64,000 bases of DNA from Rothia sp. HMSC078H08 (GTDB taxonomy: Bacteria > Actinomycetota > Actinomycetes > Actinomycetales > Micrococcaceae): the NCBI RefSeq assembly GCF_001808955.1, contig NZ_KV795235.1:62001-126000 (forward strand), read 5' to 3'. The notes under the pieces are model-generated. The model made no database searches. It had not been told where the DNA came from and saw nothing but the letters and a program-made list of their open reading frames with translations. The position numbers and the translations under genes were made by a program. Positions 37,232 through 45,531 of the stretch are shown one piece after another (the first letter of the stretch is position 1; each line of letters begins with the position of its first letter).

Positions 37232-38014
37232 TTAAGGACGCTCAAGCCCCGCACGATCCAAAATGAAATCAATCATCGGCTCATAACGGCGCGGCGGAAC
37301 GTTATCGTCCATCGGCACGCACACCGGCAAATCTCCCTGCTCAGCCGCAACAAACAGACCCGGATCATTACAATCCGCAATGCCAATCGTCAGCAGCTTA
37401 CGAGTAGACGCCGCATAACCACCCATACCGTGATCCGAAACCACCAGGTCCGGGGTCACGCCACGCGCCTCCAGCTGATCCAAAGCGATGCGCATCGGGC
37501 CGGGGAAATGCGTATGCTGCAGGTTGCCGTACTGCTCAAACATCACGACATCCATAATCTGGCGGACGTCGCCGTCCAGGAAACGCTCGCCCTCCTCAAT
37601 CTGAAGAACCTCAGCACCAGCAGCCTTCGCCGCCGCAGCCATCACCGCGTACATGGGGAACAAACCCGCCGGGTGACCGGTCGCAAACAGAATACGAGAA
37701 CCCGCACGCACCGCCTCACCGAAGATACGGGCGTACTCCTCCAGCGCGCTGATGCACTGCTCAGCACCAATAGTGTCCTGGCCGTGAGTATGCGAACGGT
37801 CCGGGTTCAGACCCGCGCGGCGGACCATCACCTCAAACACCGAATCGTAATCCCACTCACGGGTCCACTGCACACCAAACTCAAGGTGCTCATTACCATC
37901 CAGGAAACCCTGAATGTGGTCCAGGTTATTCTCTCGGGCGGTTGCCACCTCGCCGGTAATACGCACAGAATCCAGGTACGCGGCGAACTCATTGCGGCTC
38001 ATCGAGAAAGACAT
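37232..38014 (-). CDS. Phosphatase-like protein in the mshA operon (candidate mycothiol MshA2)
   Basis: 260 residues, soluble, no signal peptide. Conserved-looking blocks are VATARENNLDHI, RILFATGHPAGLFPMY, VMFEQYGNLQHTHFP, DLVVSDHGMGGYAAS, IGIADCNDPGLFV and VPMDDNVPPRRYEPM. Similar actinobacterial proteins are, as I recall, usually labelled simply phosphatase; the His/Asp-rich motifs fit a metal-dependent hydrolase but match no textbook phosphatase signature I can name. It starts 28 nt after the mshA stop on the same strand, a probable operon. MshA makes 3-phospho-GlcNAc-Ins, whose phosphate must be removed by MshA2, an activity without an agreed gene. The functional link is inference. Confidence 0.6.
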   Translation of the reverse strand: MSFSMSRNEFAAYLDSVRITGEVATARENNLDHIQGFLDGNEHLEFGVQWTREWDYDSVFEVMVRRAGLNPDRSHTHGQDTIGAEQCISALEEYARIFGEAVRAGSRILFATGHPAGLFPMYAVMAAAAKAAGAEVLQIEEGERFLDGDVRQIMDVVMFEQYGNLQHTHFPGPMRIALDQLEARGVTPDLVVSDHGMGGYAASTRKLLTIGIADCNDPGLFVAAEQGDLPVCVPMDDNVPPRRYEPMIDFILDRAGLERP

Positions 38015-38042
38015 TAAAACTCCTCACAACGTGAAAAATACA

Positions 38043-39305
38043 TTACTGCGAGATACCCTCACGTACCTCGGCATAAGCTTCCAGGGTCTTACGCGCCGTC
38101 TGCTCCCAACCCATCGTGCGGGCACGCGCAGCGGCGTTCGCACCCAACGAATGACGCAGATACGGGGCACGCACCAGACGCTCAATAGCCGCAGCCCAAC
38201 GCTGCGGAGTACGAGGCGCCACCAGCAGACCCGTACGGTGGTTCTCCACCGCATAGCGCAGACCGTCAGCATCCGTAGCGAGCACCGCCGCGCCGCATGC
38301 CTGCGCCTCCAGCGCCACCAAACCGAACGTCTCAGATGAGGACGGGGACGCCACAATATCGGCGGCACGGAAAATATTCGCCAACTCAGACGCCGGAACC
38401 GGGTCCTTCAAATGCACCCGATCCGCCACACCCAGCTCAGCTGCACGCTGCAACAGGCGGCGCTCATAATCCGAATCGGAACGACCAATAATATCTACGT
38501 CCACCTGCAAATCATCGGGGAGCAGCGCGAGTGCCTCCACCAGCAGATGCGGGCCCTTCAACGGCTGAGGCCTACCGGCAAAAACAATGCGGCAACGAGT
38601 CTCAGAGGTGTCATTGAGCGGATGCACGCCAGGAATCGTATGGAAAATCGAGGTGTCAACACCCGGCGGGATAGTGGCAAGCTTCTGCGCGTCCGTACCG
38701 TAATACTCGCCCATCTGCTGCGCCTCCAGGGGAGTATTCACAATCACCCGGCTCGCGGAGCTACTCATCAGGCGCTCGGCGGCATAGCGCTCCTCGGGTT
38801 CGGGCGCCTCACCTTCGCCGCGGCGCGCATCCTTGGCAGCAGCCGTCGTATGCGGAGTAAAAAGAACAGGAACCGGGAAGCCAACGCCCTGAGCCGACCA
38901 CAGGTCGGATGCACGAGCCGCAGCCTGACCCGACAGCCAATAGTGGGCGTGAATAATATCCGGGGTGTACAGTGCCTGCTCGACGCACGCCTGCGCAAAA
39001 TCATCGGTGACCGCAGCCAGCTCGTTCTTCGAAAGACCACGGGCGGAGGGCAGATCAAGACTGTGGCGCACAAGGCGCTCGCCGGGCTGAGGAGGCTGAC
39101 GGAACGGCGAATCGGTCGGAAGCGCCTCACCGCGATCCAGGGTGAAAACCTCAACCCGCAGCTCCGGATCCAGTTCCAGCATGGCATGCACCGACCGGGC
39201 AATATAGACGTTCATGCCGCCTGCATCTCCGCTACCGGGCTGCGCAAAAGGGTCGGTGTGCATGGAATACACGTGAACCGTCCGAACCGGCGGCAGAGTG
39301 CTCAT
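38043..39305 (-). CDS. mshA: D-inositol-3-phosphate glycosyltransferase (mycothiol synthesis)
   Basis: 420 residues, GT4 family, GT-B fold. The N-terminal HTDPFAQPGSGDAGGMNVYI is the MshA signature binding UDP-GlcNAc and inositol phosphate. The C-terminal domain has IPPGVDTSIFH, FAGRPQPLKGPHLL, VHLKDPVPASELANIFRAAD and PSSSETFGLVALEAQACG with the EX7E motif. It transfers GlcNAc to 1-L-myo-inositol-1-P as the first step of mycothiol. GAGAGGAAAG precedes the ATG. The following gene in the operon is phosphatase-like. Confidence 0.94.
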   Translation of the reverse strand: MSTLPPVRTVHVYSMHTDPFAQPGSGDAGGMNVYIARSVHAMLELDPELRVEVFTLDRGEALPTDSPFRQPPQPGERLVRHSLDLPSARGLSKNELAAVTDDFAQACVEQALYTPDIIHAHYWLSGQAAARASDLWSAQGVGFPVPVLFTPHTTAAAKDARRGEGEAPEPEERYAAERLMSSSASRVIVNTPLEAQQMGEYYGTDAQKLATIPPGVDTSIFHTIPGVHPLNDTSETRCRIVFAGRPQPLKGPHLLVEALALLPDDLQVDVDIIGRSDSDYERRLLQRAAELGVADRVHLKDPVPASELANIFRAADIVASPSSSETFGLVALEAQACGAAVLATDADGLRYAVENHRTGLLVAPRTPQRWAAAIERLVRAPYLRHSLGANAAARARTMGWEQTARKTLEAYAEVREGISQ

Positions 39306-39443
39306 CGATGCTTTCCTCTCTAAAGGGGTACCTGACCTAGTGTAGCGCGACAGGACTTTCGCACAGCGGGAGGTCTAGAATTTAGTAGAAGAGAGGCTGC
39401 TCAAGTACAGCCTGTAGTACCCGCCCGTCAGAAACGAAGGACC

Positions 39444-40757
39444 ATGACTCACCCTCAGCAGCCTGCCGAACCGCTTTACTGCCCGCCCTGCGCTCCCGGC
39501 CAGGTGGAACGTAGCGCCACGATTGATCTTGACGCGCTGGAATATAATGTGCGCCGACTCAAGGAACTCATTGGCGACCGCGTGCTCATTGCAGTGATTA
39601 AGGCGGATGCGTACGGTCACGGCGCGTACCCGGTGGCACGTTCGGCTATTGCAGCCGGCGCTGACCTGCTGGGTGTGGTGCACGTGAACGAGGCGCTGGA
39701 ACTGCGTGCTGACGGTATTGATGCGCCGCTCATGGCGTGGCTGCACACCCCCTCCACCGATTTTGAGGCTGCACTGCAGGAGAAGATTCGTCTGGGTGTT
39801 TCCGGTTGGGACCTGGAGGCGGTTGCCGCCGCCGCTGAATGCACCGGCGAGCGCGCTATCGTGCATCTGAAGGCTGATACCGGTCTGGGCCGTAACGGTG
39901 CCACCGCGGCGGATTGGCCTGCGCTGGTGGCTCGCGCCGCTTCCCTGGAGGATGCCGGTCTGATTACGGTTGAGGGTATTTTTAGCCACCTGGCGGTTGC
40001 GGATGAGCCGACCCGCGCCGAGACTGCGCAGCAGGTCGATACTTTGGATACTTTTGTGGCTCAGGCTCGTGAGGCTGGCCTGGCCCCGAAGATCGTGCAT
40101 TTGGCGAACTCCCCGGCGACCCTGACCGCCTCGCTGGAGGGCTGGGACACTGAGGAGCGTCTGCTCGGTGACGGCGTGCGTTGCGGCCTCGCGCTGTACG
40201 GTCTTTCCCCGCTGCCGGAGGTGACCGCTGAAGACCTGGGGTTGAAGCCCGTCATGACGGTGGGCAGCTACATTGCCGCCGTGAAGGAAGTTCCTGCAGG
40301 TCAGGGTGTTTCCTACGGTCTGCGCTACCACACTCCCAAGGCAACCACCCTGGCGCTTGTGCCGCTCGGCTACGCTGACGGTGTGCCGCGCATTGCGGAG
40401 AACGCGCCGGTGCGCATCTACCCGGGCGCGCAGAACGTGGAGAACGGCTCCGTGCCTAATAACGCGGAGGGTACGACCTACCGCGTGGTTGGCCGCGTCG
40501 CCATGGACCAGATGGTCGTTGACCTGGGCGAACCCGGCCTGAGCGATCCCGCCCTGGGGTACCTGGGCGCGCCCGCCATCCTTTTTGGCGCTGGCGAGAA
40601 CCCGCCCGTAGAGGAGTGGGCTGAAGCGGCGCAGACCATTAACTACGAAATCGTGACCCGTATTTCTCCCCGTGTGGAGCGCCTCTACGTCGGCGGCTCC
40701 TGGGTTGAAGCTGAGCTGAACGAGCTGTGGGGCACCGGCGAGGAACAGGAGGGCTAA
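39444..40757 (+). CDS. alr: Alanine racemase
   Basis: 437 residues. PLP lysine K53 lies in AVIKADAYGHGAYPVA; the RSATIDLDALEYNVRRL start, the TGLGRNGA strand and the C-terminal GRVAMDQMVVDLG are family motifs. It makes D-Ala for peptidoglycan. The final 40 residues are longer than in Bacillus Alr. Its stop overlaps the tsaE start by one base (TAATG), linking it to the t6A genes. Confidence 0.94.
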   Translation: MTHPQQPAEPLYCPPCAPGQVERSATIDLDALEYNVRRLKELIGDRVLIAVIKADAYGHGAYPVARSAIAAGADLLGVVHVNEALELRADGIDAPLMAWLHTPSTDFEAALQEKIRLGVSGWDLEAVAAAAECTGERAIVHLKADTGLGRNGATAADWPALVARAASLEDAGLITVEGIFSHLAVADEPTRAETAQQVDTLDTFVAQAREAGLAPKIVHLANSPATLTASLEGWDTEERLLGDGVRCGLALYGLSPLPEVTAEDLGLKPVMTVGSYIAAVKEVPAGQGVSYGLRYHTPKATTLALVPLGYADGVPRIAENAPVRIYPGAQNVENGSVPNNAEGTTYRVVGRVAMDQMVVDLGEPGLSDPALGYLGAPAILFGAGENPPVEEWAEAAQTINYEIVTRISPRVERLYVGGSWVEAELNELWGTGEEQEG

Positions 40758-41356
40758 TGAGCGCTGAATACATTTCTGCCGCCCTCGACCTGGACGTGAC
40801 CGGCCCCGACCATACGCGCCGCCTGGCGCTCACCCTGGCGCAGCACCTGAACGCCGGGGACGTACTACTCCTCTCGGGCGAGCTCGGCGCGGGCAAGACC
40901 ACGTTCACCCGCTCCCTGGGCGAAGGCCTGGGCGTGCGCGAAGGTGTTATCTCACCGACCTTCGTGCTCTCGCGCGTGCACCCAAACCTGCCGGACGGCC
41001 CCCGCCCCGGCGGCCCCGACCTGGTGCACGTGGACGCCTACCGCCTCTCCAGTGCCGAAGAGCTCGACGACCTGGACCTGGAGTTCTCCCTGCCGCGCTC
41101 GGTGACCGTCATCGAGTGGGGCCGCGATAAGGCTGAGCATCTGAGCGATTCCCGCCTGGAGCTGGACTTCACCCGTCTGACTGGTGCGGATGCGCGCTTT
41201 GCCTACTCGGGTGCCGAAGAGTTCAGCTGGGACGACGAAGACGAAAGTGACGAGGACGCGGACACCCCCGAACCTCGCCTGCTGCGGGTGCGCGCCTTCG
41301 GCCCCCGCTGGGAGCACGCTTTCGACGCTCTGAAAGAGGCCCTGCAGAGCGCCTAG
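40757..41356 (+). CDS. tsaE: tRNA t6A synthesis ATPase TsaE
   Basis: 199 residues; P-loop LSGELGAGKTTFTRSL near residue 40, SPTFVLSRVH, VHVDAYRLSSAEELDDLDLE and IEWGRDKAE are TsaE hallmarks. It regulates the TsaB-TsaD complex by ATP hydrolysis. The ATG overlapping the alr stop, with AGGAGG before it, is preferred to the longer frame from 40727. A C-terminal acidic patch (WDDEDESDEDAD) is unusual. Confidence 0.92.
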   Translation: MSAEYISAALDLDVTGPDHTRRLALTLAQHLNAGDVLLLSGELGAGKTTFTRSLGEGLGVREGVISPTFVLSRVHPNLPDGPRPGGPDLVHVDAYRLSSAEELDDLDLEFSLPRSVTVIEWGRDKAEHLSDSRLELDFTRLTGADARFAYSGAEEFSWDDEDESDEDADTPEPRLLRVRAFGPRWEHAFDALKEALQSA

Positions 41357-41367
41357 AGCCCGCGCGT

Positions 41368-41373
41368 TAGAAT
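41368..41373 (+). promoter_or_regulatory. -10 element for a possibly leaderless tsaB mRNA
   Basis: TAGAAT, 6 nt (GATAGG), then GTG. It lies between tsaE and tsaB, suggesting an internal promoter in the cluster. Confidence 0.4.
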
Positions 41374-41379
41374 GATAGG

Positions 41380-42198
41380 GTGCTAGTACTTGCCCTTGAT
41401 TCATCCGCCACCGCATCTGTGGCGCTCGCCCGTGTGCACGGCTCCGAAGCCGGTGCGTCCTTCGAAATCCTCGCCCGCTACGAGAGCGAAGATACCCGCT
41501 CCCATGCCGAGGTGATGGGACCCTACGCGCGGGCTGCCCTGCAGGACGCTGGCGTGCGCGGCGAAGACTTGGATGCGATTCTGACCGGTACCGGTCCGGG
41601 ACCTTTTACGGGTCTGCGTGCCGGTATCGTTACTGCGCGCGCTCTGGGTTTTGCCTGGTCGGTGCCGGTGTACGGCATGATGAGCTTGACCGCCCTGGCT
41701 GAGCGCGCTGTATCCGGTGCGGCTGCCGGGGAAGCAGGCGCAGTTGCCGAGGAAGAGAACGTAGAACGAGCGTTCGCCTCTGCTGAAGGTGCTGAACTGC
41801 TCGTACTCTCCGACGCGCGCCGCCGCGAAGTCTACTCCGCCCGCTACTGCGTGAACGCCGAAGGCTACAGCCTGGTGGACGGCCCGAACGTATGCCCCGC
41901 CTCCGAAATTCTGCCCGGTGGGGGCCCCTCCTACGCCTACGGTTACGGTGCTGGCCTGTACACCGAGGCCCTCGAAGAGCACGGCTGGACCATCGTTGAT
42001 TCTGCCCGCGAGGTTCACCCGCACGCCGAGTACCTAGTTGCCGCCGCGGCACGCCTGGGCGTAGAGAACCTGAGCGAGGACACCTCCGCCCAGTACCTGC
42101 GCGACTCAGACGCAAAGGTCCCCGCCGCAATGCTCGCCCGCCAGCAGAAGCAGGCCGCGCAGGCAGCTGCACAGACTGCCGCGCAGAAGGAGAACTAA
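41380..42198 (+). CDS. tsaB: tRNA t6A synthesis complex subunit TsaB
   Basis: 272 residues from GTG (LVLALDSSATASVALARV). ILTGTGPGPFTGLRAGIVTARALGF in register is the TsaB/YeaZ signature. It lacks the metal-binding His motif of TsaD, as expected. TsaB holds TsaD in the t6A-forming complex. The tail is an Ala/Gln-rich helix. The stop is directly followed by the rimI ATG. Confidence 0.92.
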   Translation: MLVLALDSSATASVALARVHGSEAGASFEILARYESEDTRSHAEVMGPYARAALQDAGVRGEDLDAILTGTGPGPFTGLRAGIVTARALGFAWSVPVYGMMSLTALAERAVSGAAAGEAGAVAEEENVERAFASAEGAELLVLSDARRREVYSARYCVNAEGYSLVDGPNVCPASEILPGGGPSYAYGYGAGLYTEALEEHGWTIVDSAREVHPHAEYLVAAAARLGVENLSEDTSAQYLRDSDAKVPAAMLARQQKQAAQAAAQTAAQKEN

Positions 42199-42708
42199 AT
42201 GAGCGCTACCGAAAATATCGTGCGAGACGACCTAGCACAGGGTGCCCGCCTGCGCATTGCCGAACTTGCCGACGTGCAGACCATGCACCGCATGGAAACC
42301 ACACTGTTCCCCGCCGACGCCTGGCACATCGACATGTTCCTCGAAGAGCTGACCCACCCGACCCGAACCTACTACATGCTCGAACTGCCTGCAGAAGGTT
42401 CGGAAGATAACGAGGGCAGCTGGCGCGCCATCGGCTACTGCGGAACCATGGTCGTAGCCGACACCGCCGACGTTCAGACCATCGGCGTGCTCCCCGAGTA
42501 CGAGGGTCACGGCTTCGGTCGCGCCATGCTCGAGCAGATGCACGAGCGCGCCCGCGAGCAGGGAGCCGAGCGTATCCTGCTGGAGGTGCGTGCCGACAAC
42601 CCGCGCGCCCAGCGCCTCTACGAACGCAACGGCTACCGTGCGATTCACGTACGCCGCGGCTACTACGATGACGGAACCGACGCCATCATTATGGAATGCA
42701 CGTTCTAA
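42199..42708 (+). CDS. rimI: Ribosomal-protein-S18-alanine N-acetyltransferase type GNAT
   Basis: 169 residues, GNAT fold: acetyl-CoA loop QTIGVLPEYEGHGFGRAMLEQM, EVRADNPRAQRLYERNGY, and the RRGYYDDGTDAIIMECT ending that is typical of RimI. Its place between tsaB and tsaD is the standard actinobacterial order. The exact acceptor protein is not provable from sequence. Confidence 0.88.
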   Translation: MSATENIVRDDLAQGARLRIAELADVQTMHRMETTLFPADAWHIDMFLEELTHPTRTYYMLELPAEGSEDNEGSWRAIGYCGTMVVADTADVQTIGVLPEYEGHGFGRAMLEQMHERAREQGAERILLEVRADNPRAQRLYERNGYRAIHVRRGYYDDGTDAIIMECTF

Positions 42709-42852
42709 ATAGTCCGTGGAGCTAAACGGCAATCCCCGCACTAGGGGCAAGCTTCCACCGCCCTCTACATCGCAGTATCCCTACAACACAGCATCCCTAC
42801 ATCACTGCAACTAGAAGCACTACGCGCAGACAGCGCAACAGAAAGATGAACT

Positions 42853-43953
42853 ATGAGCACTCGCGAACCCCTCGTTCTGGGCATCGAATCCTCCTGCGAC
42901 GAGACCGGAATCGGCATTGTGCACGGTGCACAGCTGCTCAGCAACACCATCTCCTCCTCCATGGAAGAGCACGTGCGCTTTGGCGGCGTGATCCCCGAAA
43001 TCGCCTCCCGCGCTCACCTGGACGCCATGATTCCCGCCCTCAAAGCGGCACTTGCCGAAGCGGACATCACCCTCGATCAGGTGGACGCCATCGCCGTGAC
43101 CGCGGGTCCCGGTCTGGCCGGTGCCCTCATGGTGGGTGTTTCCGCGGCAAAGGCGCTCGCCATCGCCACCGGCAAGCCCCTCTACGGCATTAACCACCTG
43201 GTCGCGCACGTTGGCGTTGGCCTGCTCGAGGACAACGGCACCGAGGACGGCTCCGACCTGCTGGCCAACGCCGGCTCGGGCGGCCTGGGCGCGCTTCTGG
43301 TCTCTGGTGGTCACACCGAAATCCTGCAGGTGCGCGACATTACCTCCGATGTGCGCCTGCTCGGCGCAACCCTGGATGACGCCGCCGGCGAGGCCTACGA
43401 CAAGGTCGCCCGCCTGCTCGGCTTGGATTACCCGGGTGGCCCCGCCATCGACCGCGCCGCCGCGCAAGGTAACCGCAACGCCTTCGTGTTCCCGCGCGGC
43501 CTGTCGAACCGCAAATTCATGGGCACCGCCGAGAACCCCGGAGAGCATCGCTACGACTTCTCCTTCTCGGGCCTGAAGACCGCAGTGGCGCGCGTGATTG
43601 AGAGCTTCGAAGCCGCCGGTGAAGAGATCCCTGTTGCTGATATCGCCGCCTCCTTCCAAGAAGCGGTCGTGGACGTCATCACCAAGAAGGCGATGCTCGC
43701 CTGCCGCGAGCAGGGCATGAAGACCCTGCTACTCGGCGGTGGCGTGGCGGCAAACTCGCGTCTGCGCGAGCTGCTGGCCGCCCGATGCGCCTCCGAGGGT
43801 GTGCGCCTAATCATTCCGAAGTTCACCCTGTGCACCGACAACGGCGCGATGGTTGCCGCCCTGGGCGCCCGCCTGGTCGCCGCGGGCCGCGAGCCCTCGG
43901 GCGTGGACTTCACGACGGACTCCTCGCTGCCGGTGACCACCGTCTGCTTCTAA
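42853..43953 (+). CDS. tsaD: tRNA N6-adenosine threonylcarbamoyltransferase TsaD
   Basis: 366 residues: [20 protein letters not shown] in register, the metal His pair in [39 protein letters not shown] and [13 protein letters not shown]. An additional short loop ([18 protein letters not shown]) lies just after the His motif. It transfers threonylcarbamoyl to A37 of ANN-decoding tRNAs. A terminator follows. Confidence 0.95.
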   Translation: MSTREPLVLGIESSCDETGIGIVHGAQLLSNTISSSMEEHVRFGGVIPEIASRAHLDAMIPALKAALAEADITLDQVDAIAVTAGPGLAGALMVGVSAAKALAIATGKPLYGINHLVAHVGVGLLEDNGTEDGSDLLANAGSGGLGALLVSGGHTEILQVRDITSDVRLLGATLDDAAGEAYDKVARLLGLDYPGGPAIDRAAAQGNRNAFVFPRGLSNRKFMGTAENPGEHRYDFSFSGLKTAVARVIESFEAAGEEIPVADIAASFQEAVVDVITKKAMLACREQGMKTLLLGGGVAANSRLRELLAARCASEGVRLIIPKFTLCTDNGAMVAALGARLVAAGREPSGVDFTTDSSLPVTTVCF

Positions 43954-43980
43954 ACTGCCTGCTTCTAAAAAAGCTCGTAG

Positions 43981-44023
43981 AAATGCCTCGGCACAGTCTC
44001 ATGATGACTGCGCCGAGGCATTT
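43981..44023 (+). terminator. Intrinsic terminator after tsaD
   Basis: AAATGCCTCGGC-A-CAGTC pairs with GACTG-C-GCCGAGGCATTT. Reading both ways gives A/T tails, so it can serve the convergent minus-strand ligase gene as well. Confidence 0.85.
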
Positions 44024-44053
44024 TACGTATCTAAGTTTTCTTCCCGCGAGGGG

Positions 44054-45202
44054 TTAGCGCAGCGCTCGCGCACGAGACTGCGCGGCCACATCCAGTGCCA
44101 CCTCACGCATCGAGCCGGTGCGCTCGAACACTGCACGCTGGCGGTCGGCTCCCGTACCTTCCGCAAGGATGCGGCGCACCTGTGCCAGCTCCACCTCGCA
44201 GTCCAGGTCGCGGGCCACCGGCTCCAGCTCGGGCAGCAGCAGTTCAAAGTCCTCGCGCAAGGTGCGCTGCTCCGGCGCGTTGGAAACCACGATCTTTGCG
44301 TCCAGGCCGTAGCGGGCCACGCGCCACTTATTCTCCTGCGCGTGCCAGGGGGCCAGCACCTCGGGCTTGTCGCCGGCCTCAATGCGGCGGGAGAAGTACT
44401 CCACCAGGCACTGGGTGAACGCCACAACCGCGGCAACATCCGGCAGGGAGGCCAGGCCGTCGCAATAGCGCATCTCAATGGTGCCGTAGCGCGGAACCGG
44501 GCGCACATCCCAGCGGTCCTCACTCGGGTCGTTAATCACGTCGGTCGCCACCAGTGAATCCAGGTACTCGCTGTACTGCTCCCAGGTGTCGAAGTGGAAG
44601 GGCAGGCCGTTGGTCGGCAGCTGCTGGTAGAGCTGGGTGCGGTGCGAGGCGTAACCGGTGTCGATGCCCTCCCAGTATGGGGAGGAGCAGGAGAGCGCCA
44701 GCAGGTGCGGCCCGTAGTTGGTGAGCGCGTCAACGAGCGGCAGAACCTTATCGCGAGAATCCACACCCACGTGCACGTGCACGCCGTAGATGACCATGTG
44801 GCGGCCCCAATACTGGGCGCGCTCCACGACGCGCCGATAGCGTTCTTTGGCCACGACGGGCTGCTCGGACCAGCGGGAGAACGGGTGCGTGCCCGCCGGG
44901 TAGAACTCGATACCCAGCCCGTCGGTAATCTCGCGAATGGTGTCGGTCAACTCCTGCAGCTGGCGGCAGGCCTGCGCCACGGTCGTGCAGACGCCGGTGA
45001 TGACCTCGATGGTGTTCTCCAGGAATTCCCCGGTCACGTGCGCCCGGTCGGAGGCGGGCTCAAGCAGCTCGGGGCGGCGCTCGCGCAGGATGGATAGCAC
45101 CTCGCTGGCGCGCTGGGTCAGTGCGCCGCTTTCACGGTCGATAAGCGCAATCTCCCATTCCACGCCGAGAGTGGACTGCGGGGAGGTAGCAAAGTCGATC
45201 AT
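44054..45202 (-). CDS. GCS2/YbdK-family carboxylate-amine ligase (glutamate-cysteine ligase type)
   Basis: 382 residues from the ATG with GAAAGG upstream; a longer frame opening at 45238 adds a basic, unlikely N-terminus. LGVEWEIALID, GEFLENTIEVITGV, YGVHVHVGV, GTIEMRYCDGLASLPD and ENKWRVARYGLDA are GCS2 family motifs binding Mg-ATP and glutamate. E. coli YbdK has weak gamma-glutamylcysteine ligase activity; the natural product is unknown. Actinobacteria with mycothiol usually lack glutathione, so a different amine is possible. Confidence 0.85.
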   Translation of the reverse strand: MIDFATSPQSTLGVEWEIALIDRESGALTQRASEVLSILRERRPELLEPASDRAHVTGEFLENTIEVITGVCTTVAQACRQLQELTDTIREITDGLGIEFYPAGTHPFSRWSEQPVVAKERYRRVVERAQYWGRHMVIYGVHVHVGVDSRDKVLPLVDALTNYGPHLLALSCSSPYWEGIDTGYASHRTQLYQQLPTNGLPFHFDTWEQYSEYLDSLVATDVINDPSEDRWDVRPVPRYGTIEMRYCDGLASLPDVAAVVAFTQCLVEYFSRRIEAGDKPEVLAPWHAQENKWRVARYGLDAKIVVSNAPEQRTLREDFELLLPELEPVARDLDCEVELAQVRRILAEGTGADRQRAVFERTGSMREVALDVAAQSRARALR

Positions 45203-45475
45203 ATTGCCTTTCCTGCGTCTGGAAATAGGGTCGTGCATGGTGCCGACTATGGAAGTTATTATCGGTGGGCTCTGCCCGGCTGTGCGCTAGCCTGTGAGAG
45301 CTGGCTCCTTGAGGGAGTACCTCTACTAGGCCGCGTATCTTTGATCAGGCACAGTATCTTTATCCGGCACCGTATCTAGTGTACGGTCTTGCGGTTCCCA
45401 GTGCCCTGTCGAGTGCAGAATCCGGAACGGTACCGTAATGAATCGTCATGAACGGTAACCTGTCCTCGGGGCTGG
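45203..45475. other. Intergenic region between two minus-strand genes
   Basis: No gene is seen. It contains GGTACCGT-type repeats, for example GCACAGTATCT and GCACCGTATCT near 45350 and 45366. It should hold the promoter of the ligase gene, but no convincing -35/-10 pair is visible. Confidence 0.35.
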
Positions 45476-45531
45476 GCAGTCAGGGTTGGGTAGCCAGGGT
45501 TGAGTAGTCAAGGCTGGTTAGTTAGGGCTGG
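45476..45531. repeat. Four degenerate 14-bp tandem repeats at the 3' end of the methyltransferase gene
   Basis: Units of the type GTAGYCAGGGTTGR at 45476-45489, 45490-45503, 45504-45517 and 45518-45531. The last unit overlaps the stop codon of the minus-strand gene ending at 45522, so repeat variation could change the C-terminus. Confidence 0.6.
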
